This document shows positions 25,846 to 33,481 of a stretch of 64,000 nucleotides of DNA, one piece after another (positions within the stretch are counted from its first letter, which is position 1; each line of letters begins with the position of its first letter). The stretch lies in NCBI GenBank assembly GCA_006438735.1, contig RCZF01000003.1, forward strand, positions 1 through 64,000, written 5' to 3'. Below the pieces are notes generated by a model, which worked only from the letters and a program-made list of their open reading frames with translations, had not been told where the DNA came from and did no database searches. Both the position numbers and the translations under genes were made by a program. Source of the DNA: Sphingomonas koreensis (GTDB lineage: Bacteria > Pseudomonadota > Alphaproteobacteria > Sphingomonadales > Sphingomonadaceae).

Positions 25846-26586
25846 TCAGCGCCCGTTGTTGACCACGAGATCGACGTCCGAGCCGCCGCCGGCATGCGCA
25901 CGAACGAACAGGACATAAGCGCCGTCGTCGCGCGCGCGCGTGCCGCCGAGCACGCGCTGACTGCCGTCGCTCTGCTGATCGGCGGAATAGCCGGCCTTGG
26001 TGGCCTGCGTATAATACCAATCGATGACGCGCGTGATCGGCTGCGGCGTGGTGAAACTGACGACGCGGAGCGCGCAGCCATTGCCGTTCGCGCCGGCCGC
26101 TTCGCTGACATTGGCGCCGGGATAGACCGGCAGATCGCCCAGCCGGGCGGCCCAGGCGGCCGAATAGTGGACGTTGGCGGCGCACGCGCCGGTGCGTGGC
26201 GATTGTTGACGGGCGGCGAGCGCGCCGAGCGTCATCGCGCCCTTGGTCGTCGCGCATCCCGGGCAAGCCGCGCCGGCCTTGGGCTCGGGCGCTTGGCGCA
26301 ACCGGCCGCCGCCATCGCCGCCGCCCGCGGCGGTCGCATCTGGCGGCACTTCGGCCGAATAGGGCTTAGCCGGCGGCCGCACGGCGACGCCGTTGGCTTG
26401 CTGGGTCAGCGCCGGATCGACCATGATCTGATCGTTGAGCGCGCCGGCCAGCGCCGGATCGGCGGCATTGGCACTGGTCAATTGGTTGTCGAGGCTATCT
26501 AGATTGCGCGCGTCCTGCCGCGAATGACAGGCGCCCAGCAGCAACGGCGTGATCAACAGCAACGGCGACAGCGAGCGGAGCGTCAT
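25846..26586 (-). CDS. Lipoprotein of unknown function
   Basis: The 246-residue protein starts at ATG 26586. The signal is 'MTLRSLSPLLLITPLLLGAC' with a lipobox LLGAC, so Cys20 should be acylated. A linker rich in Gly and Ala is followed by 'ARLGDLPVYPGANVSEAAGANGN', read in two parts, and 'SFTTPQPITRVIDWYYTQAT', which resembles periplasmic proteins of about this type in sphingomonads. I do not know a named family. It is divergent from the small membrane gene at 26733 across a region with an operator-like dyad. Confidence 0.8.
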   Translation of the reverse strand: MTLRSLSPLLLITPLLLGACHSRQDARNLDSLDNQLTSANAADPALAGALNDQIMVDPALTQQANGVAVRPPAKPYSAEVPPDATAAGGGDGGGRLRQAPEPKAGAACPGCATTKGAMTLGALAARQQSPRTGACAANVHYSAAWAARLGDLPVYPGANVSEAAGANGNGCALRVVSFTTPQPITRVIDWYYTQATKAGYSADQQSDGSQRVLGGTRARDDGAYVLFVRAHAGGGSDVDLVVNNGR

Positions 26587-26617
26587 ACGGGTCCCCTTTG
26601 CGCCAAGGGGATCGCGG

Positions 26618-26665
26618 CAAAGCGTTAACAAAGTGTTGACGATGATGGTGAAGGTAAACGCTTTG
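26618..26665. promoter_or_regulatory. Operator-like dyad between divergent genes
   Basis: CAAAGCGTTAAC (26618-26629) and GTAAACGCTTTG (26654-26665) are inverted copies with one mismatch, 24 bp apart. TTGTTGAC/GTGTTGAC also recurs (26633-26640 and 26663-26670). The dyad is AT-richer than its surroundings and lies between the divergent lipoprotein and membrane-protein genes, as a shared regulator site would. The binding protein is unknown. Confidence 0.45.
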
Positions 26666-26732
26666 TTGACCTTGTCCCGTCACGGCACGCAAAAGGCTTG
26701 CGCTCGACCGCAGCCCATATCATCTAATCGCG

Positions 26733-26954
26733 ATGTTCAACATTCTCTCGATCCTGATCGGCTTGTTCGCGCTGCTCTGCGCGATCCCGGCGTTCATTCC
26801 GTTTCTCGGCGCGCTCAATTGGATCATCATCCCGATCGCCGTCGTCGGCTTGGTGATCGGCATCCTGTCGTCGCACAACAGCGGGCGCAACCTGAACATC
26901 GTGGTGATCGTGATCGGCGTGATCCGGCTGATGCTCGGCGGCGGCATTTTCTGA
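26733..26954 (+). CDS. Small hydrophobic membrane protein
   Basis: The 73-residue protein has two to three hydrophobic segments ('LSILIGLFALLCAIPAFIPF', 'WIIIPIAVVGLVIGILSS', 'NIVVIVIGVIRLMLGGGIF'). It resembles small DUF-type inner-membrane proteins, but I cannot name the family. It ends just before a strong terminator that serves the convergent OsmC gene. Transcription probably starts in the operator-like region upstream. Confidence 0.75.
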   Translation: MFNILSILIGLFALLCAIPAFIPFLGALNWIIIPIAVVGLVIGILSSHNSGRNLNIVVIVIGVIRLMLGGGIF

Positions 26955-26955
26955 C

Positions 26956-26984
26956 AAAAAAGGCCCGGCATTGCTGCCGAGCCT
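26956..26984 (-). terminator. Intrinsic terminator for the OsmC-family gene
   Basis: On the minus strand AGGCTCGGCA-GCAA-TGCCGGGCCT (26984-26961) forms a ten-pair stem with one mismatch and is followed by six T residues (26961-26956). It ends the OsmC transcript. Confidence 0.85.
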
Positions 26985-27006
26985 GCTTTGATCGCCGATC
27001 CGCGCG

Positions 27007-27435
27007 TCAGCCGTTGAGCGTGTGCGTCAGCGTAATCTCGCAATCGAGCACCTTGGACACCGGGCAATTCGCCTTGGCGTCTGCCGCGATCTCAACGAAT
27101 TTGTCGGCATCGATGCCGGCGACGGTCGCCGTCAATTCGAGATCGGATCGGGTGATGGCGAAGCCGTCGCCTTCCTTGTCGAGCGTCACCTTGGCGACGG
27201 TCTCGAGCGTCCCTTGCTCGAATCCGGCCTTGGCCAGCGCGAAACTGAGCGCCATCGTGAAGCAACTGGCATGCGCCGCCGCGATCAGCTCTTCGGGGTT
27301 GGTGCCCTTTTCGTCGCCGAAGCGGGTGCCGAAACCGTAGAACTGGTCGGCGAGAACGCCGGACTGGGTGGACACGTGGCCGCGCCCATCCTTGCCAAGG
27401 CCCTCATATCGCGCCGATCCGCTGCGTTTCGTCAT
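27007..27435 (-). CDS. OsmC-family peroxiredoxin
   Basis: The 142-residue protein starts at ATG 27435. It reduces organic hydroperoxides through a Cys pair: 'AAAHASCFTMALSFALAKAG' holds the first Cys and 'ADAKANCPVSKVL' the second, both in family positions. 'GTNPEELIAAAHA' is also characteristic. It would be an OsmC/SACOL1771-type cytoplasmic protein. It stands alone before a strong terminator. Confidence 0.93.
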   Translation of the reverse strand: MTKRSGSARYEGLGKDGRGHVSTQSGVLADQFYGFGTRFGDEKGTNPEELIAAAHASCFTMALSFALAKAGFEQGTLETVAKVTLDKEGDGFAITRSDLELTATVAGIDADKFVEIAADAKANCPVSKVLDCEITLTHTLNG

Positions 27436-27466
27436 GCCAGTTGCTCCCGATTGTCGTCCGTTCAGG

Positions 27467-27853
27467 TCATTCGCAGTCGGCATCGCCCTTGTCGATCGAC
27501 TGGCCAAGCACCGCGCCGCCGGCCGCGCCGAGCAGCGTGCCGATCGTGCTGGACCCGCCCGGTGCGATAAGATTGCCAAGCACGCCACCGGCGACACCGC
27601 CGACGATCAAGCCGGTCGTGCCGTCGTTATGCTTGCAATAATAGCGGCCGTCGGAGCCACGATACACCGTATCGTTGCGATTGAGGTGGCGGCGATGATA
27701 GTTCGGGCCGCTGCGATAATTGCGATAGGCGTCGTAATTGCCGGCCGGCGCCTGGCTGTAGTAGCCCGGGCCGCGGTTGCCATAGCTGTCGTTGGCGCAA
27801 GCGCCGAGCGACAGCACCGATACGGCGCCGAGCGCCATGATCATCGTGTTCAT
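27467..27853 (-). CDS. Glycine-zipper 2TM-domain lipoprotein (copy 1)
   Basis: The 128-residue protein has a lipobox signal ('MNTMIMALGAVSVLSLGAC'). I chose ATG 27853 because AGGG lies 9 nt upstream; ATG 27862 is the alternative. A Tyr/Asn/Arg-rich stretch leads to 'YYCKHNDGTTGLIVGGVAGG' and 'IGTLLGAAGGAVLGQSIDKG', two glycine-zipper helices of the outer-membrane SlyB/Rick_17kDa type. It is followed upstream by a paralogue at 27922. Probably an envelope-stress or structural lipoprotein. Confidence 0.85.
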   Translation of the reverse strand: MNTMIMALGAVSVLSLGACANDSYGNRGPGYYSQAPAGNYDAYRNYRSGPNYHRRHLNRNDTVYRGSDGRYYCKHNDGTTGLIVGGVAGGVLGNLIAPGGSSTIGTLLGAAGGAVLGQSIDKGDADCE

Positions 27854-27921
27854 ATCAGACATCCCTGTTGTTGGCGGGCCTGGCGGACGCGGCAATGCGC
27901 CGCGTCCGGCCCGCGTCTTCG

Positions 27922-28236
27922 TCAGCGGCAGTGCGTATTGCTGTCGAGCGCATGGCCCGCCAGCGCGCCACCGGCTGCCCCGAGCACTGTGCCCGTGGTG
28001 CGGTCGCCGCGCGTATCGACGGTGCGGCCGAGCAATGCGCCGGCGACGCCGCCAACGATCGTTCCGGTCGTGCCGTCGGACTTGCGGCAATAACGACGGC
28101 CGTCACGGCCGCGCCATTCCTTATGCGAATAGTGGTGGCGCGTGCGGTGGTGCTGCGCCTGCGCGCTCGTTACCGGCACGATCATCGCCGGCACCAGCAG
28201 TGACGCCGCGCCGAGCGCCATCATCAATTTACGCAT
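27922..28236 (-). CDS. Glycine-zipper 2TM-domain secreted protein (copy 2)
   Basis: The 104-residue protein has a signal peptide ('MRKLMMALGAASLLVPAMIV', cleavage near AQAQ). The mature part ('RYCRKSDGTTGTIVGGVAGALL', in pieces, and 'TGTVLGAAGGALAGHALD') parallels copy 1, including the Cys-Arg/Lys-x-x-(N/D)DGTTG entry to the zipper, so the two are a tandem duplication. Unlike copy 1 it lacks a lipobox Cys. The two are 68 bp apart and may share a transcript. Confidence 0.85.
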   Translation of the reverse strand: MRKLMMALGAASLLVPAMIVPVTSAQAQHHRTRHHYSHKEWRGRDGRRYCRKSDGTTGTIVGGVAGALLGRTVDTRGDRTTGTVLGAAGGALAGHALDSNTHCR

Positions 28237-28404
28237 GAGATACTCCCTTTACTCGATTAATACCGGATGCGTAACGCTGCGTCGGCCTAACCGGTTGCAT
28301 GAACACAAAACAACGGTGATACGATCCCATTAAGCCTCTGGAATCGAGCCCAAAGTATATATCGCCTCGCCCGATGCTTGATCAGCCTGGAAGGTCTTCG
28401 AGCT

Positions 28405-28431
28405 TTATCCACGATATCCACGTTATCCACA
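28405..28431 (+). promoter_or_regulatory. Three contiguous DnaA-box-like 9-mers
   Basis: TTATCCACG (28405-28413), ATATCCACG (28414-28422) and TTATCCACA (28423-28431) follow one another without spacer, all in the same orientation. The last equals the classical high-affinity DnaA box. They lie in a long non-coding region, but no dnaA, dnaN, gidA, parAB or hemE gene is in the window, so a secondary DnaA-binding locus or a DnaA-controlled promoter is more likely than the chromosomal origin. Confidence 0.5.
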
Positions 28432-28539
28432 GGCCGGTGCCGCGATTCCTGCCTTGTCGCGACTCGCGATCGATGACAGCATCCGACTTGTAAGCAGATG
28501 ACGAGCCGGCGAGAAATCGCAAGACAGTCGATCACTTAT

Positions 28540-28999
28540 GCCAGGATTTGAGCGCTGGAACCGCAAGGAACCGATGGTCGATCCGGGCGGATGAAAGTCA
28601 CGCGGCGCCTCTGTCCGCGGTCGCGCAAGCGAACGCCGGAGGAAAGCGCGGAAGACGCCATCCAGACGCAGCATTGGTGTCCTTCGGGATGCCCATGAGG
28701 CGGGCCGTGACGAGCCGGAAGGCGCATCGCCTGTAACAGGGCGATAGCGGGTTCGGGGAAGCGCGACCAGGCGATGCTTCGGGCTTCGGTTCGATGCTGA
28801 GCTGGCCGCCGAGGCCGGAAACGCGGCGTTCCTCACGGGATGCAGACGACCGGCCCCGGTGACCGAAATGCGACGCCAGGCGCCCTCGCGGCTCTGGCCG
28901 AGCAGCCGCCGAAATCAGATGCGCGGGCGCAGCCTTCGGGCCGCGCAGGTGGATCGAAGCTAGGCGACCGGGGGCCGACAGCAATGTCGGCCCCTTTTG
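28540..28999 (+). ncRNA. Candidate non-coding transcript or decayed gene ending at an orphan terminator
   Basis: The sequence before the perfect terminator at 28971-28998 has no acceptable gene. Three consecutive in-frame stretches from ATG 28541 are separated by stops. Many short GC hairpins (for example around CCTTCGG tetraloops near 28681, 28771 and 28933) would suit a structured RNA. I compared it mentally with RNase P RNA, tmRNA and 6S and found no convincing core motifs. The 5' boundary is a guess. Confidence 0.35.
28971..28998 (+). terminator. Perfect intrinsic terminator without a gene
   Basis: GGGGCCGACA (28971-28980), loop GCAA, TGTCGGCCCC (28985-28994) and TTTT (28995-28998) give a perfect ten-pair stem and T run for plus-strand transcription. 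The minus-strand reading lacks a T run, so it does not serve the CHRD gene. Confidence 0.85.
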
Positions 29000-29042
29000 G
29001 CGTTTTGGGCCACGCCGCAGCGCGGTCCCGCGCCCGCGTCGA

Positions 29043-29486
29043 TCAGCGCGGCGGCAGCTGGCCGCGGATCGCGCCCTTCGGATAGTCCGCGGTATGGACA
29101 TTGACGTAGAAGCTCGAGGGATCGGCGATGATCGCCGCCGCCAGCGCGCGATCGACCGTCTGGCATTCCTTCGACGCGCCCTGGACCGGCGGCGCCATCG
29201 TCAGCACCGGCGGCCCGGCAACCCCGCGCGCGCCCTTGTGGATATGCGCCATCGTCGGCGCGGCGAGCCCTTGGACGGTGAGATCGTAGCAAATCTGGTT
29301 GGTCGCCGAATCGGCGGTCACCTTCACCGTCCCGGTCGCATCGGGATCGCCCGGGCCGGGCACTTCCTGATTGCCGGTCAACGCCGCTTGCCAGCTTTCG
29401 CCGATCGTGCCGGCGACGGTCGCGCAGCCGGAAAGCGCCAGCGCCGCGATACCCACGGCGGCGATTGTCGGTTTCGATAAGATCAT
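29043..29486 (-). CDS. CHRD-domain lipoprotein
   Basis: The 147-residue protein starts at ATG 29486. The signal 'SKPTIAAVGIAALALSGCAT' has a lipobox (LSGC). The rest is a CHRD domain, the beta-rich unit known from chordin: 'AALTGNQEVPGPGDPDATGT', 'ICYDLTVQGLAAPTMAHIHK' and 'FYVNVHTADYPKGAIRGQL' are the usual conserved parts. It is anchored in the envelope. The function of bacterial CHRD proteins is not established. Confidence 0.9.
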   Translation of the reverse strand: MILSKPTIAAVGIAALALSGCATVAGTIGESWQAALTGNQEVPGPGDPDATGTVKVTADSATNQICYDLTVQGLAAPTMAHIHKGARGVAGPPVLTMAPPVQGASKECQTVDRALAAAIIADPSSFYVNVHTADYPKGAIRGQLPPR

Positions 29487-29561
29487 GTCTTGCTCCTTGC
29501 TGCCAGCGCCTATGCCCGACCGACTGCCCGATCGCGCGCGCAGCGGCAAGGGCGCGGGCAA

Positions 29562-29786
29562 TCAGTCGGCGAGAACAGGGTCGGCCAGACTGACGGTGGC
29601 ATGGCTGCCGGCCGAGGCTTCGCGGATCTGCCGTTGTTGCTGGGTGCGTTCGGCGCGCTCGGCCATTTGCGTCCAGGCGGCTTCGGCGCGCTCGCAGCGA
29701 TCTCGGACATTGTCCAGCACGGCGGCTTCGGCGTTGGCGTGCTCGGCGGCGGCGCGTGAGCGGTAGAATTCTGGCATGTCGGCCAT
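29562..29786 (-). CDS. Small helical hypothetical protein
   Basis: The 74-residue protein has 'MPEFYRSRAAAEHANAEAAV', then 'LDNVRDRCERAEAAWTQMAE', a long amphipathic helix. Such small soluble proteins with a YRxRAxxE start and heptad-like Ala are common in sphingomonads. A good ribosome site (GAGGAG, 8 nt before ATG 29786) supports it as real. The function is unknown. Confidence 0.7.
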   Translation of the reverse strand: MADMPEFYRSRAAAEHANAEAAVLDNVRDRCERAEAAWTQMAERAERTQQQRQIREASAGSHATVSLADPVLAD

Positions 29787-29821
29787 GTAGGCGGCTCCTC
29801 GCAGCGGGTGGACGAAATGCG

Positions 29822-29847
29822 AAAACGGCGGCCCCGAAGGGCCGCCG
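29822..29847 (-). terminator. Intrinsic terminator of the cold-shock gene
   Basis: On the minus strand CGGCGGCCC-TTCG-GGGCCGCCG (29847-29826) is a perfect nine-pair stem followed by TTTT (29825-29822). It lies 12 bp after the cold-shock stop codon. Confidence 0.85.
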
Positions 29848-29858
29848 TCTCGTCAGCT

Positions 29859-30071
29859 TCAGTCAGCCGGCTGGAGGTTTACGGCGCTCATCTTGCCGCG
29901 CTTGTCCTGCTCCAGCTCGTACGAAACGCGCTGGTCCTGGTTGAGCGTCGGCATGCCGGCGCGCTCAACGGCGGTGATGTGAACGAAAGCGTCGTTGCCG
30001 CCGCCATCGGGGGCAATGAAGCCATAGCCCTTGTCGGCGTTGAAAAACTTGACGGTGCCAGTGGTGGCCAT
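29859..30071 (-). CDS. Cold-shock protein (CspA family)
   Basis: The 70-residue protein starts at ATG 30071. It is a single OB fold with RNP1 'KGYGFIAPDGG' and RNP2 'DAFVHITAVERAG'; it binds single-stranded RNA and DNA as a chaperone. The upstream gap of about 180 bp to the next gene leaves room for the long leader that cspA-type messages often carry; I could not identify a cold box. Confidence 0.95.
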   Translation of the reverse strand: MATTGTVKFFNADKGYGFIAPDGGGNDAFVHITAVERAGMPTLNQDQRVSYELEQDKRGKMSAVNLQPAD

Positions 30072-30250
30072 TGGGGTATTCCTTCTTTGGGGGGCGGACC
30101 GACGGTCGGCGCGCCCGGTGCCTTGGCAGCAGGGAAAGAAGGAAAGAGGAGCCGCAAAGCGCCAGAGACCGTCAATTTGCGACTGTAGCACCGCCCTTAT
30201 GGACCAATTGCCGGCAAAACACAATGCGCGCCTCGAACGGGCACCGTTGG
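30072..30250. other. Leader region of the cold-shock gene
   Basis: About 180 bp with no gene. AAGGAA lies just before ATG 30071 as ribosome site. I see no clear -35/-10 pair. Confidence 0.4.
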
Positions 30251-30445
30251 CTAGGCGCGACGCGCCCTGCGGCGATCATAAGCGCGCTTGGCGACATAGC
30301 CGCCGCCGAGGACCAGGCCGAGCGGCCCAAGCCGCCGCATGACACCCGCGGCGACCGCGCCGAACGCCGCGCCCTTGGCGCCGCTATCGCCGTCACGGCG
30401 ATCGATTTCGCGGCCGACCAGCGCGCCGATGATCTTGCCGATCAC
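30251..30445 (-). CDS. Small hypothetical protein, glycine-rich
   Basis: The 64-residue protein has 'MIGKIIGALVGREIDRRDGD' then 'GAAFGAVAAGVMRRLGPLGL' and a basic end 'AKRAYDRRRARRA'. The Gly/Ala-rich helix may insert in or lie on the membrane. It overlaps the preceding gene by 4 nt (ATGA), so both are co-translated. No named family is recognised. Confidence 0.7.
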   Translation of the reverse strand: MIGKIIGALVGREIDRRDGDSGAKGAAFGAVAAGVMRRLGPLGLVLGGGYVAKRAYDRRRARRA

Positions 30446-30663
30446 GCGCGGTCACCCGCATCGTCGCCGGCGACCTGATCCCACGCCGCACCGAGCCCGC
30501 GCAGCACCAGCCAGCCGATCGCATAGGTTGCGACCACCGGCACCGCCACCTTCAGGACGTTGGCCGAGATCGCACCGATGATCGCACCATCGACCTCGCC
30601 GTCGTCACCGCTCATGCCGTCGATGGCCGCGCCGACCAGCGCGCCGATTGTCGTTACACCCAT
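30442..30663 (-). CDS. Small hypothetical membrane-associated protein
   Basis: The 73-residue protein has 'MGVTTIGALVGAAIDGMSGD' and one likely membrane span 'VAVPVVATYAIGWLVLRGLG'. The start resembles that of its downstream partner (IGALVG), so the pair may derive from a duplication. It is translationally coupled to the 30251-30445 gene. The function is unknown. Confidence 0.7.
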   Translation of the reverse strand: MGVTTIGALVGAAIDGMSGDDGEVDGAIIGAISANVLKVAVPVVATYAIGWLVLRGLGAAWDQVAGDDAGDRA

Positions 30664-30717
30664 GTTGAAAGCTCCTCCGTTCGCGGAGGAAAGCGCTTCA
30701 ACCGCCGTCGGGTTCCG

Positions 30718-32112
30718 TCAGCGCCCGATCATGTTTTCGGGGCGCACGACGCGATCGAACGTCGCCTCGTCGACCAGCCCGAGGTCGAACCCAGCCTCCT
30801 TGAGCGTTTGCCCATGCTGATGCGCGTGCTTAGCGATCTTGGCGGCGTTGTCGTAGCCGATTTCGGGGGCGAGCGCGGTGACCAGCATCAGCGAGCGGCC
30901 AACCAGCTCGGCGATGCGATCCTCGTTCGCCTCGATCCCATCGACGCAGCGTTCGGCGAAATTCGCCATGCCGACGCTGAGCAACTGGATCGAACGGATC
31001 ACGTTCGCGCCGATCAACGGCATGAACACGTTCAATTCGAAATGCCCCTGCGCGCCGCCGATCGTCACCGCCTGGTTGTTGCCCATCACTTGGGCGGCAA
31101 CCATCGTCAGCGATTCGCACTGCGTGGGATTGACCTTGCCGGGCATGATCGAGCTGCCCGGCTCGTTCGCCGGTAGCGACAGTTCACCCAGCCCCGAACG
31201 CGGGCCCGAGCCGAGGAAACGGATGTCGTTGGCGATCTTGTTGAGCGCGACCGCCAGCGTGTTGAGTGCGCCGGAAAAGAACACGAGCCCGTCCTTTGCC
31301 GCGAGCTGCTCGAACTTGTTCGGTGCGGGCTCGAAATCGATTCCCGTTATGTCGGAGATCGCCGCCGCCATATCTTCGGCCCAGCCCTTGGGCGCGTTCA
31401 ATCCGGTGCCGACCGCGGTGCCGCCGATCGCGAGCTTCTTGAGATTGCCGTTGAGCGCGCCCTGCAGCCGCATCTTGCAGCTGATCAGCTGCGCGGCATA
31501 ACCGGAAAACTCTTGCCCCAGCGTCAGCGGTGTCGCGTCCTGGGTGTGGGTGCGGCCGATCTTGACGATGTGATCCCAATCGCGCGCCTTCGTTTCCAGC
31601 GCGCCCTCCAGCCGGTCTAACGCGGGGACCAGCGCATCGCGCGTCGCGCGCACGGCGGCGACGTGGAGCGCGGTCGGGAAGCTGTCGTTCGACGACTGGC
31701 TCATGTTGACATGATCGTTGGGGTGAACCGGAGACTTGCCGCCGCGCGTGCCGGTGAGCACCTCGTTGGCGCGGCCGGCAATCACCTCGTTGACATTCAT
31801 GTTGGTCTGCGTGCCAGAGCCGGTCTGCCAGATGACGAGCGGGAACTGATCGTCGAGCTTCCCGTCGATGATTTCCTGCGCGGCCGCCTCGATCGCGTCG
31901 GCGATTTTTGCATCGAGTCCGTGCTGACGGTTCACCCGCGCCGCCGCCTGCTTCACGATCGCCTGGGCATGGACGATGTCGATCGGCATCCGCTCGCTCA
32001 CGCCGAACGGGAAATTCTCGATCGATCGCTGCGTCTGCGCGCCCCAATAGGCGTCGGCAGGCACCTCGACGGCGCCGATCGAATCGGTTTCGGTGCGGAT
32101 ATCTTTGCTCAC
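30718..32112 (-). CDS. fumC: Class II fumarate hydratase
   Basis: The enzyme interconverts fumarate and malate in the TCA cycle. The start is GTG 32112 after GAGGGA, giving 464 residues, the normal class II length; earlier in-frame starts would fall in a repeat. '[17 protein letters not shown]', '[20 protein letters not shown]' and the mobile-loop signature '[15 protein letters not shown]' with the catalytic Ser are intact. It is iron-sulfur free and heat- and oxygen-stable by family. No operon partner is seen. Confidence 0.96.
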   Translation of the reverse strand: MSKDIRTETDSIGAVEVPADAYWGAQTQRSIENFPFGVSERMPIDIVHAQAIVKQAAARVNRQHGLDAKIADAIEAAAQEIIDGKLDDQFPLVIWQTGSGTQTNMNVNEVIAGRANEVLTGTRGGKSPVHPNDHVNMSQSSNDSFPTALHVAAVRATRDALVPALDRLEGALETKARDWDHIVKIGRTHTQDATPLTLGQEFSGYAAQLISCKMRLQGALNGNLKKLAIGGTAVGTGLNAPKGWAEDMAAAISDITGIDFEPAPNKFEQLAAKDGLVFFSGALNTLAVALNKIANDIRFLGSGPRSGLGELSLPANEPGSSIMPGKVNPTQCESLTMVAAQVMGNNQAVTIGGAQGHFELNVFMPLIGANVIRSIQLLSVGMANFAERCVDGIEANEDRIAELVGRSLMLVTALAPEIGYDNAAKIAKHAHQHGQTLKEAGFDLGLVDEATFDRVVRPENMIGR

Positions 32113-32346
32113 AATCCCTCCGTCATGCCGGACTTGCCTGCCCCGGCGGAGGCCGGGGTTCCGGCATCCACCGCGCAACAAGCTCATTGGCCGCTGCCTA
32201 TGCGGGAGGGTCAATGATGCGACAAGAGCGCTGATGCCGCCACGGGAGTAAATCCCGTGACGTCGAAGCCCGGCTGCGACGGGCCCGGCCGGCAGTTCGC
32301 ATCGCCGTTGGCGACCGCCGCACAGCGTGGCTGTGCGGCTTGCTCC
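32113..32346. other. Intergenic region with repeat hairpins
   Basis: This gap has no gene. It carries a repeat hairpin at 32125-32167 and, downstream of sspB, a perfect stem CCGCACAGC-GTG-GCTGTGCGG (32318-32338) that may end the sspB transcript although no T run follows. Confidence 0.55.
32125..32167. repeat. Hairpin repeat upstream of fumC
   Basis: ATGCCGGA (32125-32132) pairs with TTCCGGCAT (32159-32167), enclosing CCCCGGC (32141-32147) and GCCGGGG (32152-32158). It is a half-unit resembling the arms of the thiL element. Confidence 0.65.
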
Positions 32347-32823
32347 TTACTTCTTCCGCTTGAAATCCACCGCGACGACGTTCGAGCCGTCTTCGATCGG
32401 CTCCGCCACGGGGCCGTCGTTCTCGGCGTCGTCGTGCGGTTCGGGGGCTTCCACTTCCTGTGCCTGGAAGCGCAGCTCGAAATTGACCGCTGGGTCGTGG
32501 AAGCCGGTGATCGCCGCATAAGGGATCACCAGCGTCGACGGAATCTGGTTGAAGCTCAAGCCGATCGAGAAGCGCTCTTCATCGACGACCAGATCCCAAT
32601 AGCGATTCTGCATGACGATCGTCATCTCGTCGGGAAAGCGCTCGATCAGCCGCTGCGGGATATCGACACCGGCCGCCTGCGTCTTGAACGTGATGTAGAA
32701 ATGATGGTCGCCGGGCAGCCCGCCCTCGGCCACCGAGCCGAGCACACGGCCGACGACGGCGCGCAACGCCTCCTGGACGATCTCGTCATAGGGAATCAGG
32801 CTATCGGGCAGGCCATCGGTCAT
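32347..32823 (-). CDS. sspB: SspB, ClpXP adaptor (alphaproteobacterial type)
   Basis: The 158-residue protein delivers ssrA-tagged proteins to ClpXP. 'LIPYDEIVQEALRAVVGRVL', 'HHFYITFKTQAAGVDIPQRL', 'FPDEMTIVMQNRYWDLVV' and 'FSIGLSFNQIPSTLVIPYAA' are the substrate-binding beta barrel of the alpha form. An acidic linker ends in 'SNVVAVDFKRKK', the short ClpX-docking tail. It is transcribed away from hisB. Confidence 0.93.
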   Translation of the reverse strand: MTDGLPDSLIPYDEIVQEALRAVVGRVLGSVAEGGLPGDHHFYITFKTQAAGVDIPQRLIERFPDEMTIVMQNRYWDLVVDEERFSIGLSFNQIPSTLVIPYAAITGFHDPAVNFELRFQAQEVEAPEPHDDAENDGPVAEPIEDGSNVVAVDFKRKK

Positions 32824-32893
32824 GCCCTTGGACTAGCGGAGTTTGGCCGACGGTCAAGATTGCATGGCGGCACGGACGCGCTATGTGGCGGGG

Positions 32894-33481
32894 ATGCGCA
32901 CCGCCAGCATCGCCCGCAAGACGAGCGAAACCTCGATCGACGTGACCGTCAATCTCGACGGCAGCGGCGCTTATGACGTATCGACCGGCGTCGGTTTCTT
33001 CGATCATATGCTCGAGCAATTGTCGCGGCATTCGCTGATCGATCTCACCGTGCGCACCCAGGGCGATCTGCATATCGATCAGCACCATACCGTCGAGGAT
33101 ACCGGCCTGGCGATCGGCGAAGCGGTGGCCAAGGCACTGGGCGAGAAGCGCGGCATTCGGCGCTATGCGGAGGCGCTGAGCCCGATGGACGAGACCTTGA
33201 CCCGCGTCGCACTCGATATTTCGGGGCGGCCGTTCCTCGTCTGGAAGACCGCGTTCTCGCAGAAGCGCCTTGGCGAGATGGATACCGAAATGTTCGAGCA
33301 TTTCTTCCACAGCTTCGCGCAGACCGCCGGCATCACCCTGCACATCGAGACACTATACGGGCAGAACAACCATCATATCGCGGAGTCGGCGTTCAAGGGG
33401 CTGGCGCGGGCGCTGCGCATCGCCGTCGAGATCGATCCGCGCAAGGCAGACGTGATTCCCTCGACCAAGGGAACGCTGTGA
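32894..33481 (+). CDS. hisB: Imidazoleglycerol-phosphate dehydratase
   Basis: This is the monofunctional HisB of 195 residues (no phosphatase domain). It dehydrates IGP to imidazole-acetol phosphate and uses two Mn ions held by '[17 protein letters not shown]', '[17 protein letters not shown]', '[18 protein letters not shown]' and '[19 protein letters not shown]'. ATG 32894 is chosen because the conserved 'RKTSETSI' begins shortly after. It is the first gene of the second his cluster, and its stop overlaps the start of the next gene. Confidence 0.96.
   Translation: MRTASIARKTSETSIDVTVNLDGSGAYDVSTGVGFFDHMLEQLSRHSLIDLTVRTQGDLHIDQHHTVEDTGLAIGEAVAKALGEKRGIRRYAEALSPMDETLTRVALDISGRPFLVWKTAFSQKRLGEMDTEMFEHFFHSFAQTAGITLHIETLYGQNNHHIAESAFKGLARALRIAVEIDPRKADVIPSTKGTL

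Larger units (their letters stand above)
28237..29042. other. 800-bp gene-free region
   Basis: No protein gene is supported on either strand. It contains three contiguous DnaA-box-like 9-mers (28405-28431) and, at the far end, a perfect intrinsic terminator for plus-strand transcription (28971-28998) with no recognised gene before it. Promoters for the glycine-zipper genes should lie at the left end, but none is clear. Confidence 0.6.

Noticed and set aside
28405-28431. Chromosomal replication origin
   Set aside because: Three DnaA-like boxes are too few and no origin-associated genes or AT-rich unwinding region are nearby; kept only as a DnaA-binding candidate.
28620-28700. RNase P RNA or tmRNA, suggested by GGAGGAAAG
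   Set aside because: The rest of the conserved RNase P core (ACAGAAA..ACCGCC and the 3' partner) is missing, and no tmRNA tag or tRNA-like end can be found.
28541-28964. Protein gene from ATG 28541 in three stop-separated parts
   Set aside because: Two in-frame stops, no ribosome site and no recognised family; a decayed gene remains possible but unsupported.
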